A stretch of DNA of 22,095 nt from Caryophanales bacterium UBA6414 (GCA_002438545.1 DJPK01000019.1:1-22095); one strand, 5' to 3'; positions 6,801 through 14,640 are shown, counted from the stretch's first letter. Program-made: numbers and translations. Notes: generated by a model from the sequence alone, not told the origin.

Positions 6801-8862
6801 TTCTCTCTAGCACTTCGGACTTTCCTTTCTCTACTCTTATTACTTTATCATACAAATCCATATTATCAAGGCGGTGTGATACAATAATAATTGTTGAACT
6901 TTTATAATTATTAAAGATATTCTTTAAAATCTTTCTTTCTAAGTTAATATCCATTTGGCTTAGCCCTTCGTCAATCATAATTATCTTACTATTTCTTGCG
7001 AGGGCTCTAGCTAAGGCGATGCGTTGTCTTTGACCCCCTGATATGTTAGCACCGCCCTCTTCTAAGAGCATGTCATAACCTAACATATTATCTTTTACTA
7101 TTTCGTCAATTGATAATAGGCTGCATATTTTAATAAATTCACTTTGTGATAAAACTTTCCCTATTATAATATTATTTCGTATAGTATCGGTAAATATTTT
7201 TTCTTCTTGGGGAACATAAGTGATATTACTTCTTATATCTCCTAGACTAAAGTCATTTATATCTATATTATCAATAAATATTTTATTTCTTTCAATATTA
7301 TAGTACTTATTAATTAGTTTTAGTATTGTACTTTTACCATTGCCTGAAGAACCTATTACTAATACTTTTTCTCCTTGGTTAATATTAAAATTAATGTTAT
7401 TTAAAATATCGTTATTACTGTATTTGAAGTATACGTTATCAAATACAATGTTTCCTTTAATTTTTAAATCACTTTTATCTAACTGTTCAATATGGCAATT
7501 AAAAAGGTCATTAGCTCTTTTTAACGAATTTTTTATATAACAATAGTCATTATATAAATCTATACCATTTTTTATTGGATTTAAGAATAAGGATGATAAT
7601 GATATAAATGCTACTAACATACCAATATTTAAACTATTATTTAATATCATAATACTTCCGGCATATATCATTAGTGGATTTATTATGGAATCTATTAATT
7701 CTTTTAAGAACCCTTGAATATTTAAGATACTATCAAATGATAAAGTGTGTTGTAATAACTTTAGGTATAATTTATCTAATTTATGATTAAATTCTTTTTC
7801 ATAATTTAAGCCTTTTATTGTTTCATATCCGGCGATACTTTCAACAAGCATACTAGTAGTTTTAGCACTTTCTTCTTGAACTAAATTAGTCATTTTTTTA
7901 GTGTTATATTTGAAAGCATTAAAGATAAGTAAATAACCTATGATAGTTAATATAAGATAGATAAATAATGTTTTATTTATTAATATTAGAATAAAGGCGC
8001 CAATAATAAATGTTGGTATATCTAGAAAGACATTTATTATAAATTTTATAATAATATTTTTAACATTAGTTAAATCATTTATTCTTGATGTTATTTCACC
8101 AGTTGTTTTATTCTTATAATAACTATAAGGAAGTAAGAGTATCTTATTAAAGGCAGTTGTTAATAAGGATATATCTATTTTTTGGTTAAAGTAAATAATT
8201 AGTTTATTTCTTATAAAGTTAATTATTGCTTTAGTAATCGACAAGGATAAGAAGATAGTCGTAATAATTAGAATGTTGTTTTTGTCTGTTATATTAATAA
8301 TATCGATAATTATTTTAAGATGAAAAGCACATATACTTGTAATTAAGGCTGATAAGATAGATAAAATAATTAGTTTTAGTATTAATTTATAATTATTTGT
8401 TATAGTATCGGCTACTACTTTAGTTATGTAGTTCTCTTCTTTAATATAAGGTATTTTTCGATATGGTGTAGGAACCAATATATAACCTGTAAATAATTTT
8501 AGGAATTCACTTTTTGGCATATTTACTCTACCCTTAGCTGGATCCATTATTGTAAGAGTATTGCCTATTTTATATACTACTACAAAGTGATAATATCCAT
8601 CAATTGATAGTTGACATATAAATGGTTTGCCAATTGATAGTAATTGTTCAAAATTATCGACATGGTATGATTTTGATTGAAGTCCTAAGTCTATAATGGC
8701 TTTACTCATATTATAAAAATTAGTGCCATTTTTATCGGTTTTAGTTAGTTCAACTAATTTATTAAGTTCAATATTACCTTTATAATATCTTATTATTGAT
8801 AAAAGACAGGCACTGCCACATTCTTTATATCCATTTTGTATAACAATGCACTTTTTATTCAT
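6793..8862 (-). CDS. Peptidase-containing ABC exporter (PCAT) for double-glycine peptides
   Basis: A 689-residue membrane transporter that cuts the leader after Gly-Gly on the cytoplasmic side and exports the mature peptide. The N-terminal C39 peptidase (1-135) has Gln9, catalytic Cys15 in ECGSACLL, His92 in YYHFVV and Asp107 in MDPAKG. Six membrane segments lie between about 150 and 430. The nucleotide-binding domain has Walker A GSSGNGKST (504-512), signature ISGGQRQRI (607-615), Walker B IIMIDE (627-632) and switch His663. I chose ATG 8862, 8 bases after a GAGGAGGTGA site; a longer frame starting at GTG 8874 would begin inside that site. Length and domain order are normal for the family. 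The two downstream peptides are its probable cargo. Confidence 0.95.
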   Translation of the reverse strand: MNKKCIVIQNGYKECGSACLLSIIRYYKGNIELNKLVELTKTDKNGTNFYNMSKAIIDLGLQSKSYHVDNFEQLLSIGKPFICQLSIDGYYHFVVVYKIGNTLTIMDPAKGRVNMPKSEFLKLFTGYILVPTPYRKIPYIKEENYITKVVADTITNNYKLILKLIILSILSALITSICAFHLKIIIDIINITDKNNILIITTIFLSLSITKAIINFIRNKLIIYFNQKIDISLLTTAFNKILLLPYSYYKNKTTGEITSRINDLTNVKNIIIKFIINVFLDIPTFIIGAFILILINKTLFIYLILTIIGYLLIFNAFKYNTKKMTNLVQEESAKTTSMLVESIAGYETIKGLNYEKEFNHKLDKLYLKLLQHTLSFDSILNIQGFLKELIDSIINPLMIYAGSIMILNNSLNIGMLVAFISLSSLFLNPIKNGIDLYNDYCYIKNSLKRANDLFNCHIEQLDKSDLKIKGNIVFDNVYFKYSNNDILNNINFNINQGEKVLVIGSSGNGKSTILKLINKYYNIERNKIFIDNIDINDFSLGDIRSNITYVPQEEKIFTDTIRNNIIIGKVLSQSEFIKICSLLSIDEIVKDNMLGYDMLLEEGGANISGGQRQRIALARALARNSKIIMIDEGLSQMDINLERKILKNIFNNYKSSTIIIVSHRLDNMDLYDKVIRVEKGKSEVLERND

Positions 8863-8873
8863 ACTCTTTATCA

Positions 8874-8907
8874 CCTCCTCTACTTATAATATTCCGGGTA
8901 AAGGAGG
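8874..8907 (-). promoter_or_regulatory. Inverted repeat covering the exporter Shine-Dalgarno
   Basis: In the transcript, CCUCCUUUAC (template 8898-8907) can pair with GUAGAGGAGG (8874-8883) over 10 bp with one wobble, closing a 14-base loop. The second arm is the ribosome binding site of the exporter gene, so folding would hide it. A short frame starts at ATG 8910-8908, encodes MPPLPGIL and stops at 8884. It runs through the first arm and loop. This is the layout of translation attenuation, but the small frame has only a weak AGAAG site. Whether it is used is inference. Confidence 0.45.
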
Positions 8908-8956
8908 CATTTTACTTCTTTTTTTAGAAAAGTTAACTAAAAAAATATTAAGACAT

Positions 8957-9007
8957 AATAAAAACCTATAAAGTAGGTCTCTTTTTTACGAGGCAACTTT
9001 ATAGGTT
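8957..9007 (-). terminator. Intrinsic terminator of the RNase III gene
   Basis: A perfect 12-bp stem (AACCTATAAAGT with its complement) closes a 21-base interior segment and is followed by TTTTT on the minus strand. It separates rnc from the bacteriocin operon. Confidence 0.75.
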
Positions 9008-9028
9008 ATGCTTTATAATCTTAGTACT

Positions 9029-9676
9029 TTATTTGGCTTGTTTTGATAAGGCAACTTTGGCAGCTTCTTGTTCAGCATGTTTTTTACTACTACCACTACC
9101 AATACCCATAACTATGCCATCAACACGTACTTGGCAAATAAAATGTTTATTATGTGATGGTCCAGACTCATCTATTATTTCATATGAAACACTTTTTTTA
9201 CTTGTTTGAACTAATTCTTGAAGAGTTGATTTATAGTCTTGAATAAATTTTATATCTTTTTCAATATATGGTATTAATATATTTATAATTAATTTTTTAG
9301 TATAATCTATTCCTTTATCAAGATATAATGCTGCGATGAAAGCTTCGAAGACATCAGCTAAAATAGTAGTATTAGGGCTTTCTTCACCTTTACCTAGTTT
9401 TATATCAGCACCAAAATCTAAATCTTTAGCGTATGTTGCAAGGGCTTCTTCACAAACATAGTTTGATCTTAACTTAGTCATTACTCCTTCTTCAAAATGT
9501 CTTTCTTTATATAAATATTCACTTACAATAAATTCTAAAATAGCATCTCCTAAAAACTCTAGTCTTTCATAACTAGATAGTGATGGGTTTTCGTTGACAT
9601 AAGATGTATGACTAAATGCTTCATAATATAAGTTTATATTAGTAGGTTTAATATCTAATGTTTTAAATATTTTCAT
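9029..9676 (-). CDS. rnc: Ribonuclease III
   Basis: A 215-residue cytoplasmic double-strand-specific endonuclease that processes rRNA precursors and structured mRNAs and acts as a dimer. The catalytic domain carries the signature ERLEFLGDA (37-45) with Glu40 and Asp44, and ADVFEAFIAALYLD (107-120) with Asp108 and Glu111. These are the four metal-binding acidic residues. The double-stranded RNA-binding domain (about 148-212) ends GSGSSKKHAEQEAAKVAL (193-210). Length is slightly below the 220-250 usual for Bacillota, and both domains look complete. It has its own promoter and terminator and is not in the rnc-smc-ftsY cluster common in Bacilli. Confidence 0.97.
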   Translation of the reverse strand: MKIFKTLDIKPTNINLYYEAFSHTSYVNENPSLSSYERLEFLGDAILEFIVSEYLYKERHFEEGVMTKLRSNYVCEEALATYAKDLDFGADIKLGKGEESPNTTILADVFEAFIAALYLDKGIDYTKKLIINILIPYIEKDIKFIQDYKSTLQELVQTSKKSVSYEIIDESGPSHNKHFICQVRVDGIVMGIGSGSSKKHAEQEAAKVALSKQAK

Positions 9677-9700
9677 TGTACCGCCTCTTTTTCTATTAAG

Positions 9701-9729
9701 ATTATATCACAGATGATTTATTATGTAAA
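9701..9729 (-). promoter_or_regulatory. rnc: Promoter of rnc
   Basis: TTTACA, a 17-base spacer and TATAAT with an upstream TG (TGATATAAT, extended -10), about 25 bases before the ATG. It has the same architecture as the promoter of the ABC exporter operon. Confidence 0.7.
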
Positions 9730-9807
9730 TCTAGCAAAGTAATTTACAAAGTATAAAATTTAATGTAAAATATTAAGTATATGATATAAATAGAAAGAAG
9801 GAATTTT

Positions 9808-10821
9808 GTGAGAAAGAAATTTAAAATATTTGTGATACTAATCTTTACTTTGTTTATGACTACGGGATGTGAGTTATTTAAAAGTGATGTTATGGATGAT
9901 ATCAATATATATACAACGATATATCCAGTTAATTATTTAATTACTTATTTATATGGTGATAATTCTACTATTAGAAGTGTTTATCCTTCAGGATCAGATG
10001 TTGATAACTATGAATTATCCGATAAGAAATTAAATGATTATAGTAAGAGTGATTTATTTGTATTTAATAGTAAAGATAGAGACATGGATTTAGCGGTTGA
10101 TATGGTTAATAGAAACTCTAATTTAAAGCTAATAGATGTTGCTCTTGGTATGGATTATAATTACTCAATCGAAGAACTTTGGTTAAATCCTTATAATTAT
10201 TTAATGATGGCAAGAAATGTTAAAAATGGTTTAAATGAATATATTACTAGTCATTACTTAATTAAGAATATTAATGAAAAGTTTGATGATTTACAATATA
10301 GATTATCTAAATTAGATGCTGAGCTTAAGTCTATTATTTCTAATGCTAATTATACAACAATAGTTGCGGATGATGATTTATTTAAATTCTTAGAGAAATA
10401 TAATATTACTGTTATTTCTTTAGAGGAAGATATTAGAAGTTATACTGTTAAGAAAGATGATACAATTACTGATATTGCTTTAGAATATAAAGTAAGTGCT
10501 GATGATATAAAACAATATAATAATTTAACTAGTGATACTTTAACAGTTGGTCAAAAAATACTTATTCCATTAAAAACAATTGAACAAAGTAATATCGATA
10601 TGGCTAAGAAGTTAATTAATAATGGGGATGTTAAATATATATTCTCTGCTAGTACCAGTAGTAATGAGGTTGTTAATAATTTAATTAAGGATAATGATAT
10701 TGAACTTGCAACATTTAATATTATGAAGAGTATTGATGGTGGAGTTAATGGTCCTAATGATAGTTATTTTACAATAATGAATGATAATATGGAAATGTTA
10801 AAAATGGAACTACAAAAATAG
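9808..10821 (+). CDS. ZnuA/TroA-like lipoprotein with an inserted LysM domain
   Basis: A 337-residue lipoprotein. The start is a GTG after AGAAAGAAGGA, because only this start keeps the full signal peptide ending TTGC with lipidated Cys21. The sequence follows the cluster A-I (ZnuA/PsaA) metal-binding fold: IYTTIYPVNYLITYLYGD (34-51), a DxxNYELSDKKL segment (64-75), LWLNP (124-128), VADDDLFKFLEKYNI (186-200) and a second lobe from about 258. At 211-254 a complete LysM domain (SYTVKKDDTITDIA to VGQKILIP) interrupts the loop between lobes. The usual metal-ligand His residues of the family, in DPHDYE, HVWLDP and HDAF, are all replaced here. No permease or ATPase gene is adjacent. It therefore looks like a surface protein that holds peptidoglycan, not a functional zinc or manganese receptor; that role is inference. 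Confidence 0.85.
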   Translation: MRKKFKIFVILIFTLFMTTGCELFKSDVMDDINIYTTIYPVNYLITYLYGDNSTIRSVYPSGSDVDNYELSDKKLNDYSKSDLFVFNSKDRDMDLAVDMVNRNSNLKLIDVALGMDYNYSIEELWLNPYNYLMMARNVKNGLNEYITSHYLIKNINEKFDDLQYRLSKLDAELKSIISNANYTTIVADDDLFKFLEKYNITVISLEEDIRSYTVKKDDTITDIALEYKVSADDIKQYNNLTSDTLTVGQKILIPLKTIEQSNIDMAKKLINNGDVKYIFSASTSSNEVVNNLIKDNDIELATFNIMKSIDGGVNGPNDSYFTIMNDNMEMLKMELQK

Positions 10822-10838
10822 TAGTTCCTTTAATTTTC
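10806..10838 (+). terminator. Bidirectional terminator between the lipoprotein and GNAT genes
   Basis: The stem GGAACTAC pairs with GTAGTTCC around a 7-base loop. A T-rich tract follows on the plus strand and ATTTTT on the minus strand. The stop codon of the plus gene lies at the junction of loop and stem. Confidence 0.75.
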
Positions 10839-11360
10839 TCTTATCATACATATAAAATCTTGCATGTTGCCTATGGTATCTTTGGTTTTGAATTCATTTA
10901 ATATTTTAAAGCCACAATGTTCGTAACATCTTATTGCGGGGATATTATCTTTTAATGGACACATTACTAATATGTCAGCTTTTTTCTTATCAAATAAATA
11001 TTTAGATAATAGATTTATACTTCTTCTACCTATTCTATTGTTATGGAGTTTTAATTCTCCAATAAAGATATCTATTTCATAACAGTTATAGTTATTAATA
11101 TTATATAGTTTTTTGTTATCTTCGTTTATTAATTGATACTGAATTATTCCGATAGGTTGATTGTTATACTCAATTATAAATACTGGTATTGGACTATTAT
11201 CTAAGGTTCGTGGTAAATATTTATTTTTTATTTCATTATAAGTTAATTTTCTTTGTTCAAAGTGGGAATATATTTCTTTTTCTTGATACCATTTTTCTAG
11301 CATTTTATAATCAGCAGCATTATCAAGAAGTCTTCTTAAAGTTATGTTTTCGTCTTTCAT
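10830..11360 (-). CDS. GNAT family N-acetyltransferase (AAC(6')-like branch)
   Basis: A 176-residue cytoplasmic acetyl-CoA-dependent acetyltransferase. The acetyl-CoA loop is at HNNRIGRR (106-113, inside motif A, about 95-120). The C-terminal motif DNIPAIRCYEHCGF (138-151) is intact. The early KNKYLP segment (45-50) and the order of segments resemble the aminoglycoside 6'-N-acetyltransferase branch. Substrate specificity cannot be read from this, and many relatives act on other amines or on proteins, so I do not call it a resistance gene. A GGAGG site precedes the ATG. It lies 33 bases beyond the rasP stop, with the rasP terminator between, and no clear promoter of its own is seen. Confidence 0.85.
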   Translation of the reverse strand: MKDENITLRRLLDNAADYKMLEKWYQEKEIYSHFEQRKLTYNEIKNKYLPRTLDNSPIPVFIIEYNNQPIGIIQYQLINEDNKKLYNINNYNCYEIDIFIGELKLHNNRIGRRSINLLSKYLFDKKKADILVMCPLKDNIPAIRCYEHCGFKILNEFKTKDTIGNMQDFICMIREN

Positions 11361-11384
11361 AACTTATACCTCCATTTATTTATA

Positions 11385-11409
11385 GAAAAAAGACTAACTG
11401 AATAGTCTT
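11385..11409 (-). terminator. rasP: Terminator after rasP
   Basis: The stem AAGACTA pairs with TAGTCTT around a 6-base loop and is followed by TTTTTT on the minus strand. It overlaps the rasP stop codon. The short stem may allow readthrough into the GNAT gene. Confidence 0.65.
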
Positions 11410-12446
11410 AATATATCATTAAATGTTACAAATATCATTAATCCAATAATAGCTAAGAAGCCTATTGTATTAACCATATTTTCTACTTTTGGTGGTATTT
11501 TCTTTTTAGTTATTTTTTCAATTATTAAGAATAAGATTCTACCACCGTCAAAGGCTGGAAATGGTACTAAGTTAAGTGCACCAACATTTATTGATAGGTA
11601 TGCTGTTAAGTATATGATACTTTCAAGTCCGGCTTTAGCTTGTTGTCCTACTAAAGAATATATACCAACTGGTCCGGATAAGTCATTTACTTTAGCACGT
11701 CCTGTAAATAAATATTTTAATGTCTCTATCATAGTGCCAAATAATGATTCAGTTTTGCTAATAGCATAGTTTAGAGATTTAACGAAGCCTCTTTCTTTAG
11801 TGCCATTAGTAGAGATACCATATTTATAACTTTTAGTGCCATCTTCGGCTTCTTCTAGAATTGGGCTTACTTTTATATCTTTAGTTTGACCGTTTTCTTC
11901 GATAGTAAATGTTAGTTCTTTACCATTAGCTGTTTGTATTTTTAATAAAGCAGCATCCCAACTGTTAACTTTTTTACCATCTATTTTTTTGATTAAGTCC
12001 CCTTCTCTAAGCCCGGCAGTATAAGCAGGATAGCCTTCCATAACACTACCTATTACGGGTTTAGTAGAAACACTACCATATATTAATGCACTTACAAATA
12101 ATAATATAAAGGCAAAGATAAAGTTAAAGGCAGGTCCTGCAAATAAAATAGAAAATCTTTGTAAGAAACTTTTATTACATAGTTGTCTATCTTTAGGAAT
12201 ATTTTCATCTTCAATGGCATTTTCACCACAGATACTAACGAAGCCTCCAATAGGTACTAATCTAATGTTGAATTCTGTTTCACTACCTTTTTTACGATGA
12301 GTAAATAGTTTCTTGCCCATACCTATTGAGAATTCATAAACATAAGTATTAGATAATTTGGCAAATAAGAAATGACCAAATTCATGGATACCAACGATAG
12401 CACCTAAAATAATTATAAACCAAAATAATGTTATTAATGATGTCAT
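11394..12446 (-). CDS. rasP: Site-2 intramembrane zinc metalloprotease RasP/RseP
   Basis: A 350-residue membrane protease that cleaves membrane-spanning substrates such as anti-sigma factors and leftover signal peptides. The first membrane helix holds the zinc motif HEFGH (21-25). A PDZ domain lies at about 125-200, and LVPFPAFDGG (293-302) supplies the third ligand Asp300 in the position of the family's NxxPxPxxDG motif. About four membrane helices and the overall length fit RasP of B. subtilis. An AGGAGG site precedes the ATG. It is 9 bases after cdsA and cotranscribed with it. In many Bacilli dxr lies between these two genes; here it is absent. Confidence 0.96.
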   Translation of the reverse strand: MTSLITLFWFIIILGAIVGIHEFGHFLFAKLSNTYVYEFSIGMGKKLFTHRKKGSETEFNIRLVPIGGFVSICGENAIEDENIPKDRQLCNKSFLQRFSILFAGPAFNFIFAFILLFVSALIYGSVSTKPVIGSVMEGYPAYTAGLREGDLIKKIDGKKVNSWDAALLKIQTANGKELTFTIEENGQTKDIKVSPILEEAEDGTKSYKYGISTNGTKERGFVKSLNYAISKTESLFGTMIETLKYLFTGRAKVNDLSGPVGIYSLVGQQAKAGLESIIYLTAYLSINVGALNLVPFPAFDGGRILFLIIEKITKKKIPPKVENMVNTIGFLAIIGLMIFVTFNDILRLFS

Positions 12447-12455
12447 TTTTTCCTC

Positions 12456-13232
12456 CTATAATAATTCTAATATTAATCCTAGACTTAGTGATACATAGAT
12501 AATACTATCAAATCTATCTAATATTCCACCATGTCCTGGTATTAGTTTAGAATAATCTTTTTTATTATAATGTCTTTTTATACTACTAAACATTAAATCT
12601 CCTATTTGAGATATTATTGATAAAATTAATGATAAGATAATAGATACTAGAGTACTATAACCTCCTACTATTAAGTGTAAGAATATTGCACCTATTATTG
12701 TTGCCATAGTTGTACCTATTATACTTCCTTCAATAGTCTTTTTAGGAGATATACTAGTTAAGGGATGTTTACCTATTAGATGGCCTCCTAAGTAAGCATA
12801 TGTGTCTGTAATAAATGATATAACAAAGACATATATGCAAAGTATTATATTATCTATTCTAAATAGAGATAAGTAGTTAAAGGATAAGCCTATTAATAAG
12901 ATGCTACTTATTAGATAAAAGGCATCTTCTATACTATATTTATCTTTATTATTGTATATAACAACGGGTATTGTTAATAATAAAATACTTAATGATATTG
13001 GTAAGATTATACTTACTTTATAGAATATATTATTACTAACCAACAGAATTGTTAATATATAACTTAATAGTTTTATTTTTGTATCTAGACTATTACTGCG
13101 TACTTTAATTATTTCATCAATAGCAAAGATTGAACATATTATCATTAATATGGGAAATAAGTATTTATTAATAGTTAGTGATAATACTAATATTAGTACT
13201 AGAAAAAATCCGCTGATAGTTCTAGTTTTCAT
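12456..13232 (-). CDS. cdsA: Phosphatidate cytidylyltransferase (CDP-diglyceride synthase)
   Basis: A 258-residue integral membrane enzyme that makes CDP-diacylglycerol from phosphatidic acid and CTP, the branch point to the major phospholipids. The family signature is complete at 216-242: SSIKR, then KKDYSKLIPGHGG (224-236), then ILDRFD with the catalytic acidic residues. About seven hydrophobic segments precede it. The ATG follows an AGGTGA site. It leads the cdsA-rasP unit from the promoter at 13258-13286. The uppS gene that usually precedes cdsA is not present. Confidence 0.96.
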   Translation of the reverse strand: MKTRTISGFFLVLILVLSLTINKYLFPILMIICSIFAIDEIIKVRSNSLDTKIKLLSYILTILLVSNNIFYKVSIILPISLSILLLTIPVVIYNNKDKYSIEDAFYLISSILLIGLSFNYLSLFRIDNIILCIYVFVISFITDTYAYLGGHLIGKHPLTSISPKKTIEGSIIGTTMATIIGAIFLHLIVGGYSTLVSIILSLILSIISQIGDLMFSSIKRHYNKKDYSKLIPGHGGILDRFDSIIYVSLSLGLILELL

Positions 13233-13257
13233 TTAATCACCTAATCTTTCTTAGTTA

Positions 13258-13286
13258 ATTATATAACAAAAAAAAGAAATAAACAA
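13258..13286 (-). promoter_or_regulatory. Promoter of cdsA-rasP
   Basis: TTGTTT, a 17-base spacer and a perfect TATAAT, about 25 bases before the cdsA ATG. It overlaps the preceding terminator, so the intergenic DNA does double duty. Confidence 0.55.
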
Positions 13287-13303
13287 TTATTTATCTTTAT
13301 TTC
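13267..13303 (-). terminator. Terminator of the activase gene
   Basis: The stem GAAATAAA pairs with TTTATTTC around a 12-base loop, followed by a run of T on the minus strand. Confidence 0.65.
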
Positions 13304-13311
13304 CTTTATAA

Positions 13312-14271
13312 TTAGTGAGACTTGACAAGTAGTGAACCTTTTTCACATTTATTTCCCCATGAATCAATTATGTTTCTATTTATTAGGGCACAGATTATTT
13401 CACAGTTATTAGGGCAGCCATGACACTCGAGGCCTTTAGTTTCAAATTCTAGGTTATCGATATCAAAACTAAATGGGTTTTCAATTCGGCTTCTTTTGGC
13501 TAAGATAGCTATTCCTAAAGCTCCCATTAAGTGTGAGTTTTCATCGACAATTATATCTTCGTGGAGTAATTCTTGGAAGGCTTTGACAACGCCGATATTT
13601 TTAGATACTCCTCCTTGAAAGACAATGGGTGGTAATATCTTTTTGCTTTTTGCTAGATTATTTAAATAATTATTGGCAACGGCTTTACATAATCCGGCGA
13701 TTATATCTTCTTGTTTATAACCCATTTGCATTTTATGAACGAGATCTGATTCAGCAAATACCGTACATCTAGCGGCGATAGATACGGGCTTTTTACTTTT
13801 AATGGCTATTGGTCCAAAGTCTTTAATGTCAATACCTAGTCGTCTGGCTTGGCTAGAGAGAAAGCTCCCTGTTCCGGCAGCACATAATGTATTCATAGCA
13901 TAATCAACTACTAAGCCATTATTTAAGATAGTTATTTTAGAGTCTTGACCTCCTATTTCTAAAATAGTTCGAGCATGTGGATATAAGCTAGTTGTTCCGG
14001 TAGCATGAGCAGTTATTTCATTTTTAACAATACTAGCATCCAATAAGACTCCTATTAGTTTTCGAGCTGAACCGGTTGTACCTACTGATACTACTTGGTA
14101 TTTATCTAAATCGATATTATTTTTTAGTTCTTTAATTAATCTTTTGACGGCTTTGATGGGACTTCCTTCAGTATATAAGTAAGAACTAGCTAAAATATTA
14201 TTATTTTTATCGATTATTACTCCTTTAGTGGATATTGATCCAATGTCTATTCCTAAATAACATTTTTCCAT
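13312..14271 (-). CDS. BadF/HgdC-type acyl-CoA dehydratase activase (orphan)
   Basis: A 319-residue actin-fold ATPase with an Fe-S cluster. Family members inject an electron, driven by ATP, into 2-hydroxyacyl-CoA dehydratases or benzoyl-CoA reductases. Visible are the phosphate loops GIDIGSISTKG (7-17) and LEIGGQDSK (104-112), the adenosine-side FQGGVSKN (218-225), and the Cys ligands of the dimer-bridging 4Fe-4S cluster, Cys130 in LCAAGTGSF and Cys169 in ARCTVF. A C-terminal extension adds CHGCPNNC (283-290) and Cys309, a second possible metal site. In long fused relatives a DUF2229-type domain follows; here the frame stops. No dehydratase subunits are nearby, so the electron acceptor is unknown. 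An AGAAGG site supports the ATG. Confidence 0.9.
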   Translation of the reverse strand: MEKCYLGIDIGSISTKGVIIDKNNNILASSYLYTEGSPIKAVKRLIKELKNNIDLDKYQVVSVGTTGSARKLIGVLLDASIVKNEITAHATGTTSLYPHARTILEIGGQDSKITILNNGLVVDYAMNTLCAAGTGSFLSSQARRLGIDIKDFGPIAIKSKKPVSIAARCTVFAESDLVHKMQMGYKQEDIIAGLCKAVANNYLNNLAKSKKILPPIVFQGGVSKNIGVVKAFQELLHEDIIVDENSHLMGALGIAILAKRSRIENPFSFDIDNLEFETKGLECHGCPNNCEIICALINRNIIDSWGNKCEKGSLLVKSH

Positions 14272-14301
14272 ATTTACCTTCTTTCCTATTAATTATATAT
14301 A

Positions 14302-14338
14302 ATAAAAAAGAAAAAATATGTCGATTTTGGGACATATT
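14302..14338 (-). terminator. Terminator of the NifU-C gene
   Basis: The stem AATATGTC pairs with GACATATT around an 8-base loop, followed by a T-rich tract on the minus strand. Confidence 0.7.
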
Positions 14339-14345
14339 GTTATAA

Positions 14346-14567
14346 CTAATTTACTACTTTTACGACTTCTGGTACTTCATTCATTAGGGCTGCTTCAATG
14401 GTATCTTCAATTGTTGAGTCCGCTAGAGGACAGGCACCACAAGAACCTAATAGTTTGACATAGACAACGCCATTTTCGTATTTAACGAACTGGACGTCGC
14501 CACCATCATTTAGTAAGTATGGTCTTATTCTATCTAAAACTTTATTTATTTTTTCATTCACATCCAT
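14346..14567 (-). CDS. NifU C-terminal domain protein (Fe-S cluster carrier)
   Basis: A 73-residue stand-alone NifU-C (Nfu) domain that binds a 4Fe-4S cluster between two subunits and passes it to target proteins. The core is LLNDGGDVQFVKYENGVVYV (18-37), then GSCGACPLAD (41-50) with the cluster ligands Cys43 and Cys46. It is a complete domain with nothing extra. An AGGTGA site precedes the ATG. It is transcribed just before the activase gene, which needs such a cluster, so delivery to that protein is a reasonable inference. Confidence 0.94.
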   Translation of the reverse strand: MDVNEKINKVLDRIRPYLLNDGGDVQFVKYENGVVYVKLLGSCGACPLADSTIEDTIEAALMNEVPEVVKVVN

Positions 14568-14584
14568 GTATAATCACCTATTAC

Positions 14585-14613
14585 ATTATATAGATATTTT
14601 TCTTTTTTTTCAA
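14585..14613 (-). promoter_or_regulatory. Promoter of the NifU-C gene
   Basis: TTGAAA, a 17-base spacer and a perfect TATAAT, 18 bases before the ATG on the minus strand. Confidence 0.65.
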
Positions 14614-14640
14614 CAATTACTATAATTTTATTAAAAAAAA

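Noticed and set aside
8863..8874. GTG start at 8874 for the exporter gene
   Set aside because: The GTG is part of the AGGAGGTGA ribosome binding site itself. The ATG at 8862 is correctly spaced and keeps the normal C39 N-terminus.
9808..10821. Zinc or manganese ABC uptake receptor
   Set aside because: The metal-ligand histidines are replaced and no permease or ATPase gene adjoins, so the usual function is not supported.
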